Source of the DNA: Variovorax beijingensis
Lineage (GTDB): Bacteria > Pseudomonadota > Gammaproteobacteria > Burkholderiales > Burkholderiaceae_C
NCBI RefSeq assembly: GCF_007828835.1
Contig: NZ_VIVL01000002.1
Span: 744,001-808,000, forward strand
Length of the DNA: 64,000 nucleotides
Direction of reading: 5' to 3'
Every line of letters starts with the position of its first letter. Position 1 is the stretch's first letter. Both the position numbers and the translations under genes were made by a program. Shown one piece after another: positions 26,899 to 38,639 of this stretch. Below the pieces are notes generated by a model. That model was not told the origin of the DNA and searched no databases. It saw only the letters and a program-made list of their open reading frames with translations.

Positions 26899-27654
26899 GT
26901 GAACACCTTTGCCCAGAGCGCCGTCGCGGCCTGGCAGCTGCTCGTGTCCGGCGAACCGGTGCTGCTGGCCATCGTCGGGCGTTCGCTCGCGGTCAGCGCC
27001 AGCGCCTGCGTGCTGGCCTGCGGGCTGGGCCTGCTGCTGGGCGCCTGGCTGGGCGTGGCGCGCTTTCGCGGCCGCGCCGGCCTGCTCACGCTGCTGAACA
27101 CCCTGCTGGCGCTGCCGTCGGTGGTGGTCGGGCTGGTCATCTACCTGCTGCTGTCGCGCTCGGGCCCGCTCGGCTTCCTGGGCTGGCTGTTTTCGTTCAA
27201 GGCCATGGTGCTGGCGCAGACGGTGCTGGTGCTGCCGGTGGTGACGGCGCTCACGCGCCAGGCCATCGAGGATGCCGAGCGCGCGCATGGCGAGCAGCTG
27301 AGCTCGCTCGGCGCCAAGCCTCTGGTGCGGGCGCTGCTGCTGGTCTGGGACGAGCGCTACGCACTGCTCACGGTGCTGATCGCCGCCTTCGGCCGCGCGG
27401 TATCGGAGGTGGGCGCGGTGATGGTGGTGGGCGGCAACATCGACGGCTTCACGCGCGTGATGACCACCGCCATCGCGCTCGAAACCAGCAAGGGCGACCT
27501 GCCGCTGGCGCTGGCGCTGGGCATCGTGCTGTTGGGCGTGGTGCTGGTGCTCAACCTTGCGATTGCCGCCGTGCGCGGCTGGCGCGAACGGGTCGACGGC
27601 GGGGGCGGCGCAGGCGGCATGGCGGTCTGGTGGCGGCCGGAGGCGCGCCCGTGA
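26899..27654 (+). CDS. tupB: Tungstate-type ABC transporter permease
   Basis: 251 residues with about five to six hydrophobic segments; the ABC permease EAA-like loop is near 135-150 (EDAERAHGEQLSSLGA). Family is TupB/ModB-like. The start is GTG at 26899; no in-frame ATG precedes it. A five-codon frame (ATG at 26885, reading MKPTA) ends overlapping this GTG, so translational coupling is possible, since the GTG itself has no good ribosome binding site. It overlaps the tupC start by 4 nt. It imports tungstate, possibly molybdate. Confidence 0.87.
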   Translation: MNTFAQSAVAAWQLLVSGEPVLLAIVGRSLAVSASACVLACGLGLLLGAWLGVARFRGRAGLLTLLNTLLALPSVVVGLVIYLLLSRSGPLGFLGWLFSFKAMVLAQTVLVLPVVTALTRQAIEDAERAHGEQLSSLGAKPLVRALLLVWDERYALLTVLIAAFGRAVSEVGAVMVVGGNIDGFTRVMTTAIALETSKGDLPLALALGIVLLGVVLVLNLAIAAVRGWRERVDGGGGAGGMAVWWRPEARP

Positions 27655-28370
27655 ACGAACACGCGCAGCTCGCGAGCGTGGATGCCACCGTCTTCGCGCT
27701 CTATGGCGTCGACGTTCGCCTGGGGCGGGTGGCGGCGCTGCAGGGCGCGACGCTGACCATCGCGGCCGGCGAGCGCGTGGCGCTCATCGGCGCCAACGGC
27801 AGCGGCAAGACCACGCTGCTGCGGCTGCTGCACGGCCTGGTGCCGCATGCGGCAGGGAGCTTCACCAGCGCCGCGCCGCGCCGGCAGCAGGCCATGCTGT
27901 TCCAGCGCCCGCACATGCTGCGCGCCTCGGTGACGGTCAATGTGGCCCTGGCGCTGTGGCTGCGCGGCATGCGTTGGCGCGATGCCCGCCGCGCCGCCAT
28001 TCCGGCGCTGGCGCGCGTTGGCCTGGAAGACCTGGCCGAGCGCAACGCCCGTGCCCTCTCGGGCGGCCAGCAGCAGCGCGTGGCGCTGGCGCGCGCCTGG
28101 GCGCTGCATCCGGCGGTGCTGCTGCTCGACGAGCCCACGGCCAGCCTCGATCCCACCGCCAAGCGCGAGGTCGAGGCGTTGATCGCCGAAGCCGCCGCCG
28201 GCCGCACGCTGGTGTTCGCGAGCCACAACCTCGGGCAGGTCAAGCGGCTCGCGAGCCGCGTGGTCTACCTCGAGCACGGCCGCGTGCTGGCCGACCTGCC
28301 CGTCCACGATTTCTTCCATGGGCCCCTGCCGGAGGAGGCCCGCCTGTTCGTTAAAGGAGAGTTGGCATGA
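27651..28370 (+). CDS. tupC: Tungstate-type ABC transporter ATP-binding protein
   Basis: 239 residues from a GTG start that overlaps the tupB stop and has GGAGG 7 bases upstream; an ATG at 27630 is a weaker alternative. Walker A GANGSGKTT at 47-55, signature LSGGQ at 136-140, Walker B LLLDEPTASLD, switch His in FASHNLG. It energises TupB and overlaps tupA by 4 nt. There is no C-terminal TOBE/Mop domain for anion binding, consistent with TupC rather than ModC. Confidence 0.9.
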   Translation: MNEHAQLASVDATVFALYGVDVRLGRVAALQGATLTIAAGERVALIGANGSGKTTLLRLLHGLVPHAAGSFTSAAPRRQQAMLFQRPHMLRASVTVNVALALWLRGMRWRDARRAAIPALARVGLEDLAERNARALSGGQQQRVALARAWALHPAVLLLDEPTASLDPTAKREVEALIAEAAAGRTLVFASHNLGQVKRLASRVVYLEHGRVLADLPVHDFFHGPLPEEARLFVKGELA

Positions 28371-29227
28371 ACCTGTTTCTCAAGCAGCACCGCGCAAGCA
28401 CGGGCATTCGCGCCTCGCTGGCCGTGGCCGTTTTCTTCCTGGCCGTGGGTGCCGCGCGCGCCGAGACCATCACCATGGCCTCGACCACGTCCACCGAGCA
28501 ATCGGGCCTGTTCTCGCACCTGCTGCCGGCATTCAAGAAAGCGAGCGACATCGATGTCAAGGTGGTGGCGGTGGGCACCGGCCAGGCCATCGACATGGCC
28601 AAGCGCGGCGATGCCGACGTGCTGTTCGTGCACGACACCGCGGCCGAGGAGAAATTCGTGGCCGAGGGCTTCAGCGCCAGGCGCTACCCGGTGATGTACA
28701 ACGACTTCGTGCTCGTGGGGCCGCAGGTCGACCCGGTCGGCGCGAAGGGTGGCGACATCGTCGCCGCGCTGAAGAAGATCGCGGCCGCCAATGCGCCTTT
28801 CGTGTCGCGCGGCGACAAGAGCGGCACCGACGCGGCCGAGCGCCGCCTCTGGACGCAGACCGGCGTGGCCGAGGCGGGGCAGCCGGTGCCCAACGAGCGC
28901 AAGGGCACGGGCTACAAGGAATGCGGCTGCGGCATGGGGCCGGCGCTGAACATCGCGGCCTCGTCGGGCGCCTACGTGCTGGCCGACCGCGGCACCTGGC
29001 TCAGCTTCAAGAACCGCGCTGGCCTGGCAGTGCTGGTCGAGGGCGACAAGCGGTTGTTCAACCAGTATGGCGTGATGGTCGTGAGCCCGGCGAAATTTCC
29101 CTCGCTCAACAGCAAGGGTGCGCAGAAGTTCGTCGACTGGGTGATCTCGCCGGCCGGACAGCAGACCATCGCGGCCTACAAGATCGGCGGCGAGCAGCTG
29201 TTCTTTCCCAACGCATCGGCGAACTGA
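28367..29227 (+). CDS. tupA: Tungstate-binding periplasmic protein
   Basis: 286 residues. Signal peptide 1-32 (cleavage ARA|E), then the TTST motif at 40-43 followed by SGL, which marks TupA proteins that bind tungstate more tightly than molybdate. A later SRGDKSGTD segment also matches the family's anion-binding site. The gene ends the tupBCA unit. It lies next to a molybdenum hydroxylase operon, so the transporter may serve cofactor supply; specificity is from family knowledge. Confidence 0.9.
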   Translation: MNLFLKQHRASTGIRASLAVAVFFLAVGAARAETITMASTTSTEQSGLFSHLLPAFKKASDIDVKVVAVGTGQAIDMAKRGDADVLFVHDTAAEEKFVAEGFSARRYPVMYNDFVLVGPQVDPVGAKGGDIVAALKKIAAANAPFVSRGDKSGTDAAERRLWTQTGVAEAGQPVPNERKGTGYKECGCGMGPALNIAASSGAYVLADRGTWLSFKNRAGLAVLVEGDKRLFNQYGVMVVSPAKFPSLNSKGAQKFVDWVISPAGQQTIAAYKIGGEQLFFPNASAN

Positions 29228-29231
29228 GGCC

Positions 29232-29248
29232 ATGACCTGCGAGGTCAT
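29232..29248. promoter_or_regulatory. Inverted repeat before the NTF2-like gene
   Basis: ATGACCT (29232-29238) and AGGTCAT (29242-29248) form a perfect 7-bp inverted repeat around GCG, just after the tupA stop. There is no T-run. It could be an operator for the NTF2-like gene or a weak hairpin. Confidence 0.4.
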
Positions 29249-29327
29249 CGACGCCGCGCGCGCCCGGCGCGACCATTCCTTCACCCCGCGATGTTGCGGG
29301 CCGAACCCTCGAAAGGAAATGGTCATC

Positions 29328-29705
29328 ATGAACACCGCCGCACACGACGCCGCCGCCATTGCCCAACGCTACATCGCGGCCTGGAACGAAACCGATGCCG
29401 CGCGCCGCGCCCAGCTGATCGAAGCCGCCTGGACGGCCGATGCGCACTACGCCGACCCGCTGGCGCAGGCCAACGGCCGCGACCAGATCGGCGCGCTGAT
29501 CGGGGCCGTGCAGCAGCGCTATCCGGGTTTCCGCTTCAACCTGTTCGGTACGCCCGAGGCGCACGGCGACAACCTGCGCTTCTCGTGGACCCTGGGCCCG
29601 AGCGGCGCCGAAGACCTGATCCAGGGCACCGACTTCGCCCGGCTCGATGCCGGCAGGCTGCAGTCGGTGACCGGCTTCCTCGACAAGGTGCCGGTCGGGG
29701 CCTGA
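29328..29705 (+). CDS. Nuclear transport factor 2-like (SnoaL-type) protein
   Basis: 125 residues with the cone-shaped NTF2-like fold signature: IAQRYIAAWNETDAARRAQL at the start, then an Asp in YADP and a final segment on FLDKVP. The family includes small hydrolases, isomerases and ligand-binding proteins, so no reaction can be assigned. ATG at 29328 is preferred because AAGGA lies about ten bases upstream; an ATG at 29319 is too close. It is convergent with the AcoR-like regulator gene, separated by 7 bases. Confidence 0.7.
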   Translation: MNTAAHDAAAIAQRYIAAWNETDAARRAQLIEAAWTADAHYADPLAQANGRDQIGALIGAVQQRYPGFRFNLFGTPEAHGDNLRFSWTLGPSGAEDLIQGTDFARLDAGRLQSVTGFLDKVPVGA

Positions 29706-29712
29706 ACGGGCT

Positions 29713-30849
29713 TCAGTCCGCGGAGCCGGAAGCACGGCCGCGCCACAGCTTGCGGTAGACCGTGGCGCGGCTGATGCCCAGCGTGCGCGCGGCCTCGGCC
29801 ACGTTGCCGCGGGCGTCGGCCACGGCCTTGCGGATCAGGGCAGCCTCGACGTCGCGCAGCCGCGGCCGGGCTTCGGCCACCGCGACGGCCGGACTCTTGC
29901 CGCCGCGCTGGGGCCGGACCTGCACGCGCAGGCCGGACCACAGCGGCACCTCGAGCACGGCGTCGCCGCGGCGGGCCGCATCGAACAGCATGTCCAGCGG
30001 CGTTGCGAACAGGTCGTTGCAGTGCAGCGCGTGCTGGGCACGCGCCAGCGGCTGGTGCAGCATCTGGCGCGCCGCGGCATTGGCGCCCGCAACGGTGCCG
30101 TCGGCGTCGATGCACAGAAGCCCGTCGGTGGCCTCGCCGCGCGGGCAGCCCGGCCACGAGAGATGCAGCCGCAGCTCGCAGGGCTGGTTCAGCACCAGCA
30201 CGTTCTCGATGCTGCGTGCAGACAGCGTGGCCAGGTGCCGCAGCTCCGGCCGCTCCACCGCCTGCACGCCGGTCAGGTCGAGCATGCCGATGCAGTCGCC
30301 CCGCGGGCCGAACAGCGGCGCCCCGGCGCAGCTGTAGATGCTGGTGTCCTCGAAGAAGTGTTCGCCGCGGTGCAGCCACACCGATTCCTGCTCGGCCAGC
30401 GCGGTGCTGATCGCGCTGGTGCCGACCGCGCGCTCCGACAGGTCGACGCCCACGCGCGCGATGTTTCGGGCGTAGCGGCTGTCGGTGTCGGTGCCGTCGG
30501 GCAGCGGGCCCACGTCGACCACGATGCCCTCGGCATCGGTCAGGACGGCGAAGTAGCGCGTGTCGGCAATGGCGCGCGACAGCCGCTCGATCACCGGCCG
30601 GGCCGCCAGGACCAGCGCGCGGTTGCGCTCGGACGCCTCGCGCTCGGCCGCTTTGGCCACCGGTTCGAAGTTGATCCGCTGCTGCGGCTGCCGCCCCGCC
30701 TGCAGGCAGCGCTCCCAGGAACGCAGGATCCATGGCTCGATGCGCGCCGCGCCCCGCGAGCGGGGGGCTTCGCCGTGGATCAGCTCCCGTCGGGCCTGCG
30801 CAATGGCGGCGGAACGTTCGGGCAGGGGCGCAACGATGGAGGCGGACAT
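29713..30849 (-). CDS. AcoR-like GAF/Fis-type HTH regulator without AAA+ domain
   Basis: 378 residues. A GAF-like sensor spans about 60-220, a PAS-like stretch about 240-300 (DGLLCIDADGTVAGANAAAR), and a Fis-type helix-turn-helix near 335-370 (VAEAARTLGISRATVYRKL). The sigma-54 AAA+ ATPase domain normally found between sensor and HTH in AcoR and its relatives (about 230 residues, with GAFTGA) is absent, so it cannot activate sigma-54 by the standard mechanism. It is divergent from the cox operon and probably controls it as a repressor or a sigma-70 activator. Confidence 0.8.
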   Translation of the reverse strand: MSASIVAPLPERSAAIAQARRELIHGEAPRSRGAARIEPWILRSWERCLQAGRQPQQRINFEPVAKAAEREASERNRALVLAARPVIERLSRAIADTRYFAVLTDAEGIVVDVGPLPDGTDTDSRYARNIARVGVDLSERAVGTSAISTALAEQESVWLHRGEHFFEDTSIYSCAGAPLFGPRGDCIGMLDLTGVQAVERPELRHLATLSARSIENVLVLNQPCELRLHLSWPGCPRGEATDGLLCIDADGTVAGANAAARQMLHQPLARAQHALHCNDLFATPLDMLFDAARRGDAVLEVPLWSGLRVQVRPQRGGKSPAVAVAEARPRLRDVEAALIRKAVADARGNVAEAARTLGISRATVYRKLWRGRASGSAD

Positions 30850-31029
30850 CGGGTCGGTTCGCTCGGGTGGGGCGGTTTTTTCAGACTTGCCGGGGCCGCA
30901 AGTTGTTTCATTTTGAGAATTTCGTACGCGCTGCGCAAGCGTCGAGGGTTTTGCCTAGGATAGTGCACGGGGCCGGCATCCAAGATGCCTTTCGCTGAAC
31001 CAGCCATCACCTTCAACGGAGACAGCCAA
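30850..31029. promoter_or_regulatory. Divergent control region of the cox operon
   Basis: 180 bases. No -24/-12 sigma-54 promoter (GG...GC) is convincing. A -10-like TAGGAT lies at 30956-30961 toward coxS but its -35 is poor. TGTTTCATTTTGAGAA (30905-30920) is an imperfect dyad of the type bound by AcoR-like HTH regulators. coxS has GGAG 8 bases before its ATG. Confidence 0.4.
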
Positions 31030-31527
<498 letters not shown>

Positions 31528-31540
31528 AGGGAGCAACATC

Positions 31541-33925
<2,385 letters not shown>

Positions 33926-33946
33926 AACAACGAAGGAACCCACACC

Positions 33947-34738
33947 ATGTACGCCTTCACACTCGAACGGCCGGCCACCGTGGCCGACGCGGCCAAGCTC
34001 GTTGCAGCGGGCGCCAAGCCGCTGGCCGGCGGCCAGACCTTGCTCGCCTCCATGAAGCTCAGGCTGTCGGCGCCCGAGCAGCTCGTGGACCTCGGCGGCA
34101 TCAAGGAGCTCACCGGCATCAGGAAGGACGCCGGCACGATCACCATCGGTGCGATGTCGCGCCACCTCGACGTGGCCAACAATGCCGACGTGAAAGCCGC
34201 CTTCCCTGCGCTGGCCGACCTGGCCGGGCGCATCGGCGACCGGCAGGTGCGCGCGATGGGCACCATCGGCGGCTCGGTGGCCAACAACGATCCGGCCGCC
34301 TGCTACCCCAGCGCGGTGCTCGGTTCCGGTGCAACGGTCATCACCTCGAAGCGCGAGATCGCTGCGGACGATTTCTTCCTGGGGCTGTTCACCACGGCGC
34401 TGGAAGAAGACGAGCTGATCACCGCCATCCGCTTTCCGATTCCGAAGCGCGCCGTGTACGAGAAGCTGCGCCAGAAGGCATCGAATTTTCCGCTCGTCGG
34501 CGTGTTCCTTGCGCAGTTCGACGGCGGCGTGCGCGTGGCCATCACCGGCGCGGGCAACGGCGTGTTCCGCCACGCGGGGCTCGAAGATGCGCTCAACAAG
34601 AGCTTCACGGCGGCAGCCGCCGCGGCCGTGAAGATCGACGCGAGCGAGCTCAACAGCGACCTGCATGCCTCGGCGGCCTACCGTGCCAACCTGATCAGCG
34701 TGCTCACGCAGCGCGCCGTCACCAAGGCGCTGGGCTGA
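33947..34738 (+). CDS. coxM: FAD-binding medium subunit (CoxM)
   Basis: 263 residues. The FAD-binding motifs AGGQTLL at 27-33 and TIGGS at 106-110 are present, followed by the CO-dehydrogenase flavoprotein C-terminal domain from about 165. It accepts electrons from CoxS and passes them to the respiratory chain or another acceptor. GAAGGA lies before the ATG. Size is slightly below the usual 285-300, mostly in the C-terminal part. Confidence 0.92.
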   Translation: MYAFTLERPATVADAAKLVAAGAKPLAGGQTLLASMKLRLSAPEQLVDLGGIKELTGIRKDAGTITIGAMSRHLDVANNADVKAAFPALADLAGRIGDRQVRAMGTIGGSVANNDPAACYPSAVLGSGATVITSKREIAADDFFLGLFTTALEEDELITAIRFPIPKRAVYEKLRQKASNFPLVGVFLAQFDGGVRVAITGAGNGVFRHAGLEDALNKSFTAAAAAAVKIDASELNSDLHASAAYRANLISVLTQRAVTKALG

Positions 34739-34805
34739 ACGAGACAGCACCGCCGCTCGCAGGCCGGAAGGCGCGACACCCCCGCGTCTTCCGCTACGCT
34801 TCGCC

Positions 34806-35708
34806 ATGACCTTCCCGACCATCGATTCCCTCTCCGAAGGCTTGATGCAGGCCGGCTACTTTGCCGACCGCCGCCTGGCCACGGCCGTGTTCCTCGCGCT
34901 CAGGCTGCAGCGCCCGCTGCTGCTCGAGGGCGAGCCCGGTGTCGGCAAGACCGAGCTGGCCAAGGCACTGTCGACCGCGCTCAACCGCGAGTTGCTGCGC
35001 CTGCAGTGCTACGACGGGCTGGAGCAGCGCGAGGCGCTCTACGAATGGAACTACGCCGCGCAGCTCTTACACATGCGCGCGGCCGAAGCCGCAGGTGCTG
35101 TACGAGACATTGAGGCCGAGGTCTACCAGCCGCACTACCTGATCCGCCGCCCGCTGCTGCAGGCCCTGCAGACGCCCGCGCCCGGCGCCGTGCTGCTGAT
35201 CGACGAAGTGGACCGCGCCGACGAGCCCTTCGAAGCCTTCCTGCTCGAATATTTGGGCGAGTATCAGGTCAGCATTCCCGAGCTCGGCACCGTGCGCGCT
35301 GTGGTGCCGCCGGTCACCATCCTCACGAGCAACCGCACGCGCGAGCTCAACGACGCGGTGAAGCGGCGCTGCCTTTACCACTGGCTCGACTATCCGGAGC
35401 GCGAACGCGAACTGGCCATCGTGCGGGCCCAGGTGCCGGAGGCCGGCGAGAAGCTCTCGGCCCAGGTGGCCGCGTTCGTGGCGCGGCTGCGCGATGCGCC
35501 CTTCGTCAACGCCTTCCAGCGTGCGCCCGGCATCGCCGAAAGCGTCGAGTGGGCGAGGGCGCTGATCGCGCTCGACACCGTCGAGCTCGATCCCGAAGTG
35601 GTGGTCGACACCGCCGGCATCCTGTTCAAGCAGCGCGACGACGTGGCAGCGCTCACGCACGAGCTCGCATCGGAGCTGCTGAAACCCGAGGAGCCGGTCG
35701 CGCCCTGA
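34806..35708 (+). CDS. coxD: MoxR-family AAA+ ATPase (CoxD-like maturation factor)
   Basis: 300 residues. Walker A GEPGVGKT at 42-49, Walker B LLIDEVD at 130-136, sensor 1 ILTSNRTREL near 177-186. CoxD-like chaperones help build the molybdenum active site, in CO dehydrogenase by sulfuration steps. Paired with the VWA protein gene 26 bases downstream, the standard MoxR/VWA module. Confidence 0.9.
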   Translation: MTFPTIDSLSEGLMQAGYFADRRLATAVFLALRLQRPLLLEGEPGVGKTELAKALSTALNRELLRLQCYDGLEQREALYEWNYAAQLLHMRAAEAAGAVRDIEAEVYQPHYLIRRPLLQALQTPAPGAVLLIDEVDRADEPFEAFLLEYLGEYQVSIPELGTVRAVVPPVTILTSNRTRELNDAVKRRCLYHWLDYPERERELAIVRAQVPEAGEKLSAQVAAFVARLRDAPFVNAFQRAPGIAESVEWARALIALDTVELDPEVVVDTAGILFKQRDDVAALTHELASELLKPEEPVAP

Positions 35709-35734
35709 GCGCGGCCGACGGTCGAGGCGCCCGC

Positions 35735-36949
35735 ATGGCCGGCATCCAGCAACTCGGCGACGTACGCAGCGGCAAGCTGGCCGGCAACATCACGGCCTTC
35801 GGCCGCGCGCTGCGCCGCGCCGGCGTTCGCACCGATGCCATGCGCATTGCGCTGGCCGCCGAAGCGGCCACGCTGGTGGGCGTGGAAAGCAGGCTCGACC
35901 TGAGCGCCGCCATGGAAGCCGTCATGGTGAGCCGCGAGCAGGACCGCATGGTGTTCCGCGAGCTCTTCGACGCCTGGTTCCGCGACCCCGAACTCGCCAA
36001 CAAGCTGCTCGCGCAGATGCTCCCGAGCGCCGAGGGCAAGGCCGAGCCCTCGAAGCGGCGCCCGCGCGTGCGCGAGGCCCTCACGGCGCCGCGCGATCCC
36101 GCCCGCCCGGCCGCGGTTGCCAAGCCCGACAAGGAGGTCGAGTTCGATGCCGCCATGACATCGAGCGATCGGCAGCGCCTGCAACATGCCGACTTCAATG
36201 CGCTGGGCGCGTCCGAGTACCGGCTGGTGGAACGCCTTGCGCGCGATGTCACCTTGCCCATTCCTTCGCTGCCGTCGCGCCGATTGCGCGCGGCCAACGA
36301 TGCAGGTTCGCAGCATGCGCGCATGCACTGGCCTGGCGTGCTGCACGAAGCGGCGCGCACGGGGGGCGAAATACTTCGCCTGCCGAAGCTGAGCCGCCGC
36401 GAGCAGCCCTTGCCGCTGCTGGTGCTGGTCGACGTGTCGGGCTCGATGGAACGCTATGCGCGGCTGCTGCTGGCCTTTCTGCATGCGTCGACGCGGCGGG
36501 CCGGGCGGCGCGACGTGTTCGCCTTCGGCACCCGCCTGACCGACCTCACACCGGCCTTCCGGCTGGCCGACACCGATGCGATGCTGGCGGCCGCCGGTCT
36601 GGCCATCGACGATTTCGCAGGCGGCACGCGGCTCGGCAGTTCGCTGGCCGAGCTTCGCCATGCGAACGCCCGCCGCCTGACTGGCCGCCGCACGCTGGTG
36701 CTGGTGATCAGCGACGGACTCGACACCGGCGAGCCGGCGCTGCTCGAAAACGAGCTGCTCTGGCTCAAGCGCCACTCGCGCCGCCTGCTGTGGCTCAACC
36801 CGCTGCTGCGCTTCGAGGGCTACGCCCCTTTGGCGCGTGGGGCCAGTGTGCTGCACCGGCATGCGGATGCGATGCTGGCGGTCCACAATCTCAGTGCCCT
36901 CGAACAGCTGGCCGCCAGCCTTGCCGCCCTCATGCGGTCCGGCCGCTAG
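35735..36949 (+). CDS. coxE: VWA-domain protein (CoxE-like)
   Basis: 404 residues. A helical N-terminal half is followed by a VWA-like domain with MIDAS motif DVSGS at 233-237 and GGTRLGSSLA downstream. CoxE works with CoxD in maturing the molybdenum enzyme. The ATG at 35735 has GAGG 7 bases before it. A basic linker near 100-135 (PSKRRPRVREAL) is unusual in composition. Confidence 0.88.
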   Translation: MAGIQQLGDVRSGKLAGNITAFGRALRRAGVRTDAMRIALAAEAATLVGVESRLDLSAAMEAVMVSREQDRMVFRELFDAWFRDPELANKLLAQMLPSAEGKAEPSKRRPRVREALTAPRDPARPAAVAKPDKEVEFDAAMTSSDRQRLQHADFNALGASEYRLVERLARDVTLPIPSLPSRRLRAANDAGSQHARMHWPGVLHEAARTGGEILRLPKLSRREQPLPLLVLVDVSGSMERYARLLLAFLHASTRRAGRRDVFAFGTRLTDLTPAFRLADTDAMLAAAGLAIDDFAGGTRLGSSLAELRHANARRLTGRRTLVLVISDGLDTGEPALLENELLWLKRHSRRLLWLNPLLRFEGYAPLARGASVLHRHADAMLAVHNLSALEQLAASLAALMRSGR

Positions 36950-36980
36950 TGCCTCACGGAAGGAAAAAAGGAAAACCACC

Positions 36981-37589
36981 ATGGAAATGCTCGGCAACCG
37001 CCGCCTCGGCGTCACCCAACAACAGGCCTGGGAGGCGCTCAACGATCCCGAGACGCTCAAGAAGTGCATTCCCGGCTGCGACAAGTTCGAACTCACGGGC
37101 GACAACCAGTACAGCGTGGCGCTGGCGGTCAAGATCGGCCCGGTGTCGGCCAAGTTCAGCGGCAAGGTCGCGCTGTCGGACATCGTGGCGCCCGATGGCT
37201 ACAAGCTCAGCTTCGAGGGGCAGGGCGGCGTGGCGGGCTTTGCCAAGGGTTCGTCCAGCGTGACGCTGCGGCCGCTGGACGGCGCCGCCGAGGCCGCGCC
37301 GGCGCCGGCCGGCTGCGAGCTCGACTACACCGTGCAGGCGCAGGTCGGCGGCAAGATCGCGCAACTGGGCCAGCGCCTGATCGATGGCGCCGCCAAGTCG
37401 ACCGCCGACGATTTCTTCAAGCGCTTCGAGGCCGAGATGCAGAGCCGCTACGGTCCGCCGCCGGCCGCCGCTGAAGCGGCCGAGGCGCCCACGGAAAAGG
37501 CCGGCATGATGTCCGGCCTCATGAAGAAGATGGGGCTCGGCAAGAAGGACGACAAGGATGCGTCCGCCGCACCGGGCGACGCCGGCTAG
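36981..37589 (+). CDS. coxG: CoxG-like SRPBCC-domain protein
   Basis: 202 residues. An SRPBCC (polyketide cyclase-like) domain of about 150 residues is followed by a low-complexity tail with MSGLMKKMGLGKKDDKD. CoxG is required for CO-dehydrogenase membrane attachment or quinone delivery in carboxydotrophs. The ATG at 36981 follows AAGGAAAAC. The basic/amphipathic C-terminus could be a membrane-association element. Confidence 0.85.
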   Translation: MEMLGNRRLGVTQQQAWEALNDPETLKKCIPGCDKFELTGDNQYSVALAVKIGPVSAKFSGKVALSDIVAPDGYKLSFEGQGGVAGFAKGSSSVTLRPLDGAAEAAPAPAGCELDYTVQAQVGGKIAQLGQRLIDGAAKSTADDFFKRFEAEMQSRYGPPPAAAEAAEAPTEKAGMMSGLMKKMGLGKKDDKDASAAPGDAG

Positions 37590-37603
37590 GAACGGATCAG
37601 GCA

Positions 37604-38626
37604 ATGGAAAATCTCGACGTCATGGTGCTGCGCACGCTGCGCGACTGGCGGCGTGCCGGCAAGCGCGCGCTGCTCACGACCGTGGTGCGCACCTGGGGCT
37701 CCTCGCCGCGGCCGGTCGGCTCGATCATGGCGCTGGCCGACGACGGCGCCGTGGTGGGCTCGGTCTCCGGCGGCTGCATCGAGGATGACCTGATCGCGCG
37801 CTACAGCCATGCGCACGGCAACGGCGAACAGGTACCCCTGGGCGCGCCGCCCGTGCTCGTGAAGTACGGCATCACGGCCGACGAGGCGCACCGCTTCGGG
37901 CTGCCCTGCGGCGGCACGCTGGAGCTGCTGCTCGAATACGACCCCGACGCGGCCGCGCTCGATACGCTGGTGGCCCAGCTCGAGCAGGGCCGGCTCATGC
38001 AGCGCACCGTCACGCTTTCGACCGGCGCCGTGCGCCTGGCCGAAGCCACCGCGCCCGACGAACTCAAGGTGAACGACACCGAGCTCACCAACACCTTCGG
38101 CCCCGAATACCGCATGCTGCTGATCGGCGCCGGCCAGCTCGCCGAATACCTTGCGACCATGGCCAGGTTCAGCGGCTTTGCCGTGACGCTGTGCGACCCG
38201 CGCGCCGAATACCGCACCGCATGGACGCTGTCCGGCGTGGAGATCACGACCGAGATGCCCGACGATGCGGTGCTGGCCTTCAAGCCCGATCGCCGCAGCT
38301 GCGTGGTGGCGCTCACGCACGATCCCAAGCTCGACGACCTCGCACTGCTCGAGGCACTGCAGAGCGAAGCCTTCTACGTGGGCGCGATCGGCTCGCGCCG
38401 CAATGCCGAGGCGCGGCGCGCCCGCATGATCGAGCACTTCGGCCAGACCGCCGAATCGCTCGCGCGGCTGCGCGGCCCGATCGGCATCTACATCGGCAGC
38501 AAGACGCCGCCCGAGATCGCGGTGAGCGTGATGGCCGAGATCCTGGCCGTGAAGAACGCGGTCACGCTGCCGCGCGAAATGGAAGTGGCGCGCGCCAAGG
38601 GCCTGCAGCAGCTCGCGATGAGCTGA
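37604..38626 (+). CDS. XdhC/CoxI-family molybdenum-cofactor maturation protein
   Basis: 340 residues: an N-terminal XdhC/CoxI domain with GSVSGGCIEDDL near 48-60 (the conserved Cys binds or transfers the cofactor) and a C-terminal Rossmann-like XdhC domain with LLIGAGQLAEYLA. Such proteins bind the molybdenum cofactor and add the sulfido ligand before insertion into the apo-enzyme. It is the last gene of the cox operon and converges on mrpG, with 13 bases between stops. Confidence 0.88.
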   Translation: MENLDVMVLRTLRDWRRAGKRALLTTVVRTWGSSPRPVGSIMALADDGAVVGSVSGGCIEDDLIARYSHAHGNGEQVPLGAPPVLVKYGITADEAHRFGLPCGGTLELLLEYDPDAAALDTLVAQLEQGRLMQRTVTLSTGAVRLAEATAPDELKVNDTELTNTFGPEYRMLLIGAGQLAEYLATMARFSGFAVTLCDPRAEYRTAWTLSGVEITTEMPDDAVLAFKPDRRSCVVALTHDPKLDDLALLEALQSEAFYVGAIGSRRNAEARRARMIEHFGQTAESLARLRGPIGIYIGSKTPPEIAVSVMAEILAVKNAVTLPREMEVARAKGLQQLAMS

Positions 38627-38639
38627 CGAGGCGCCGGTT

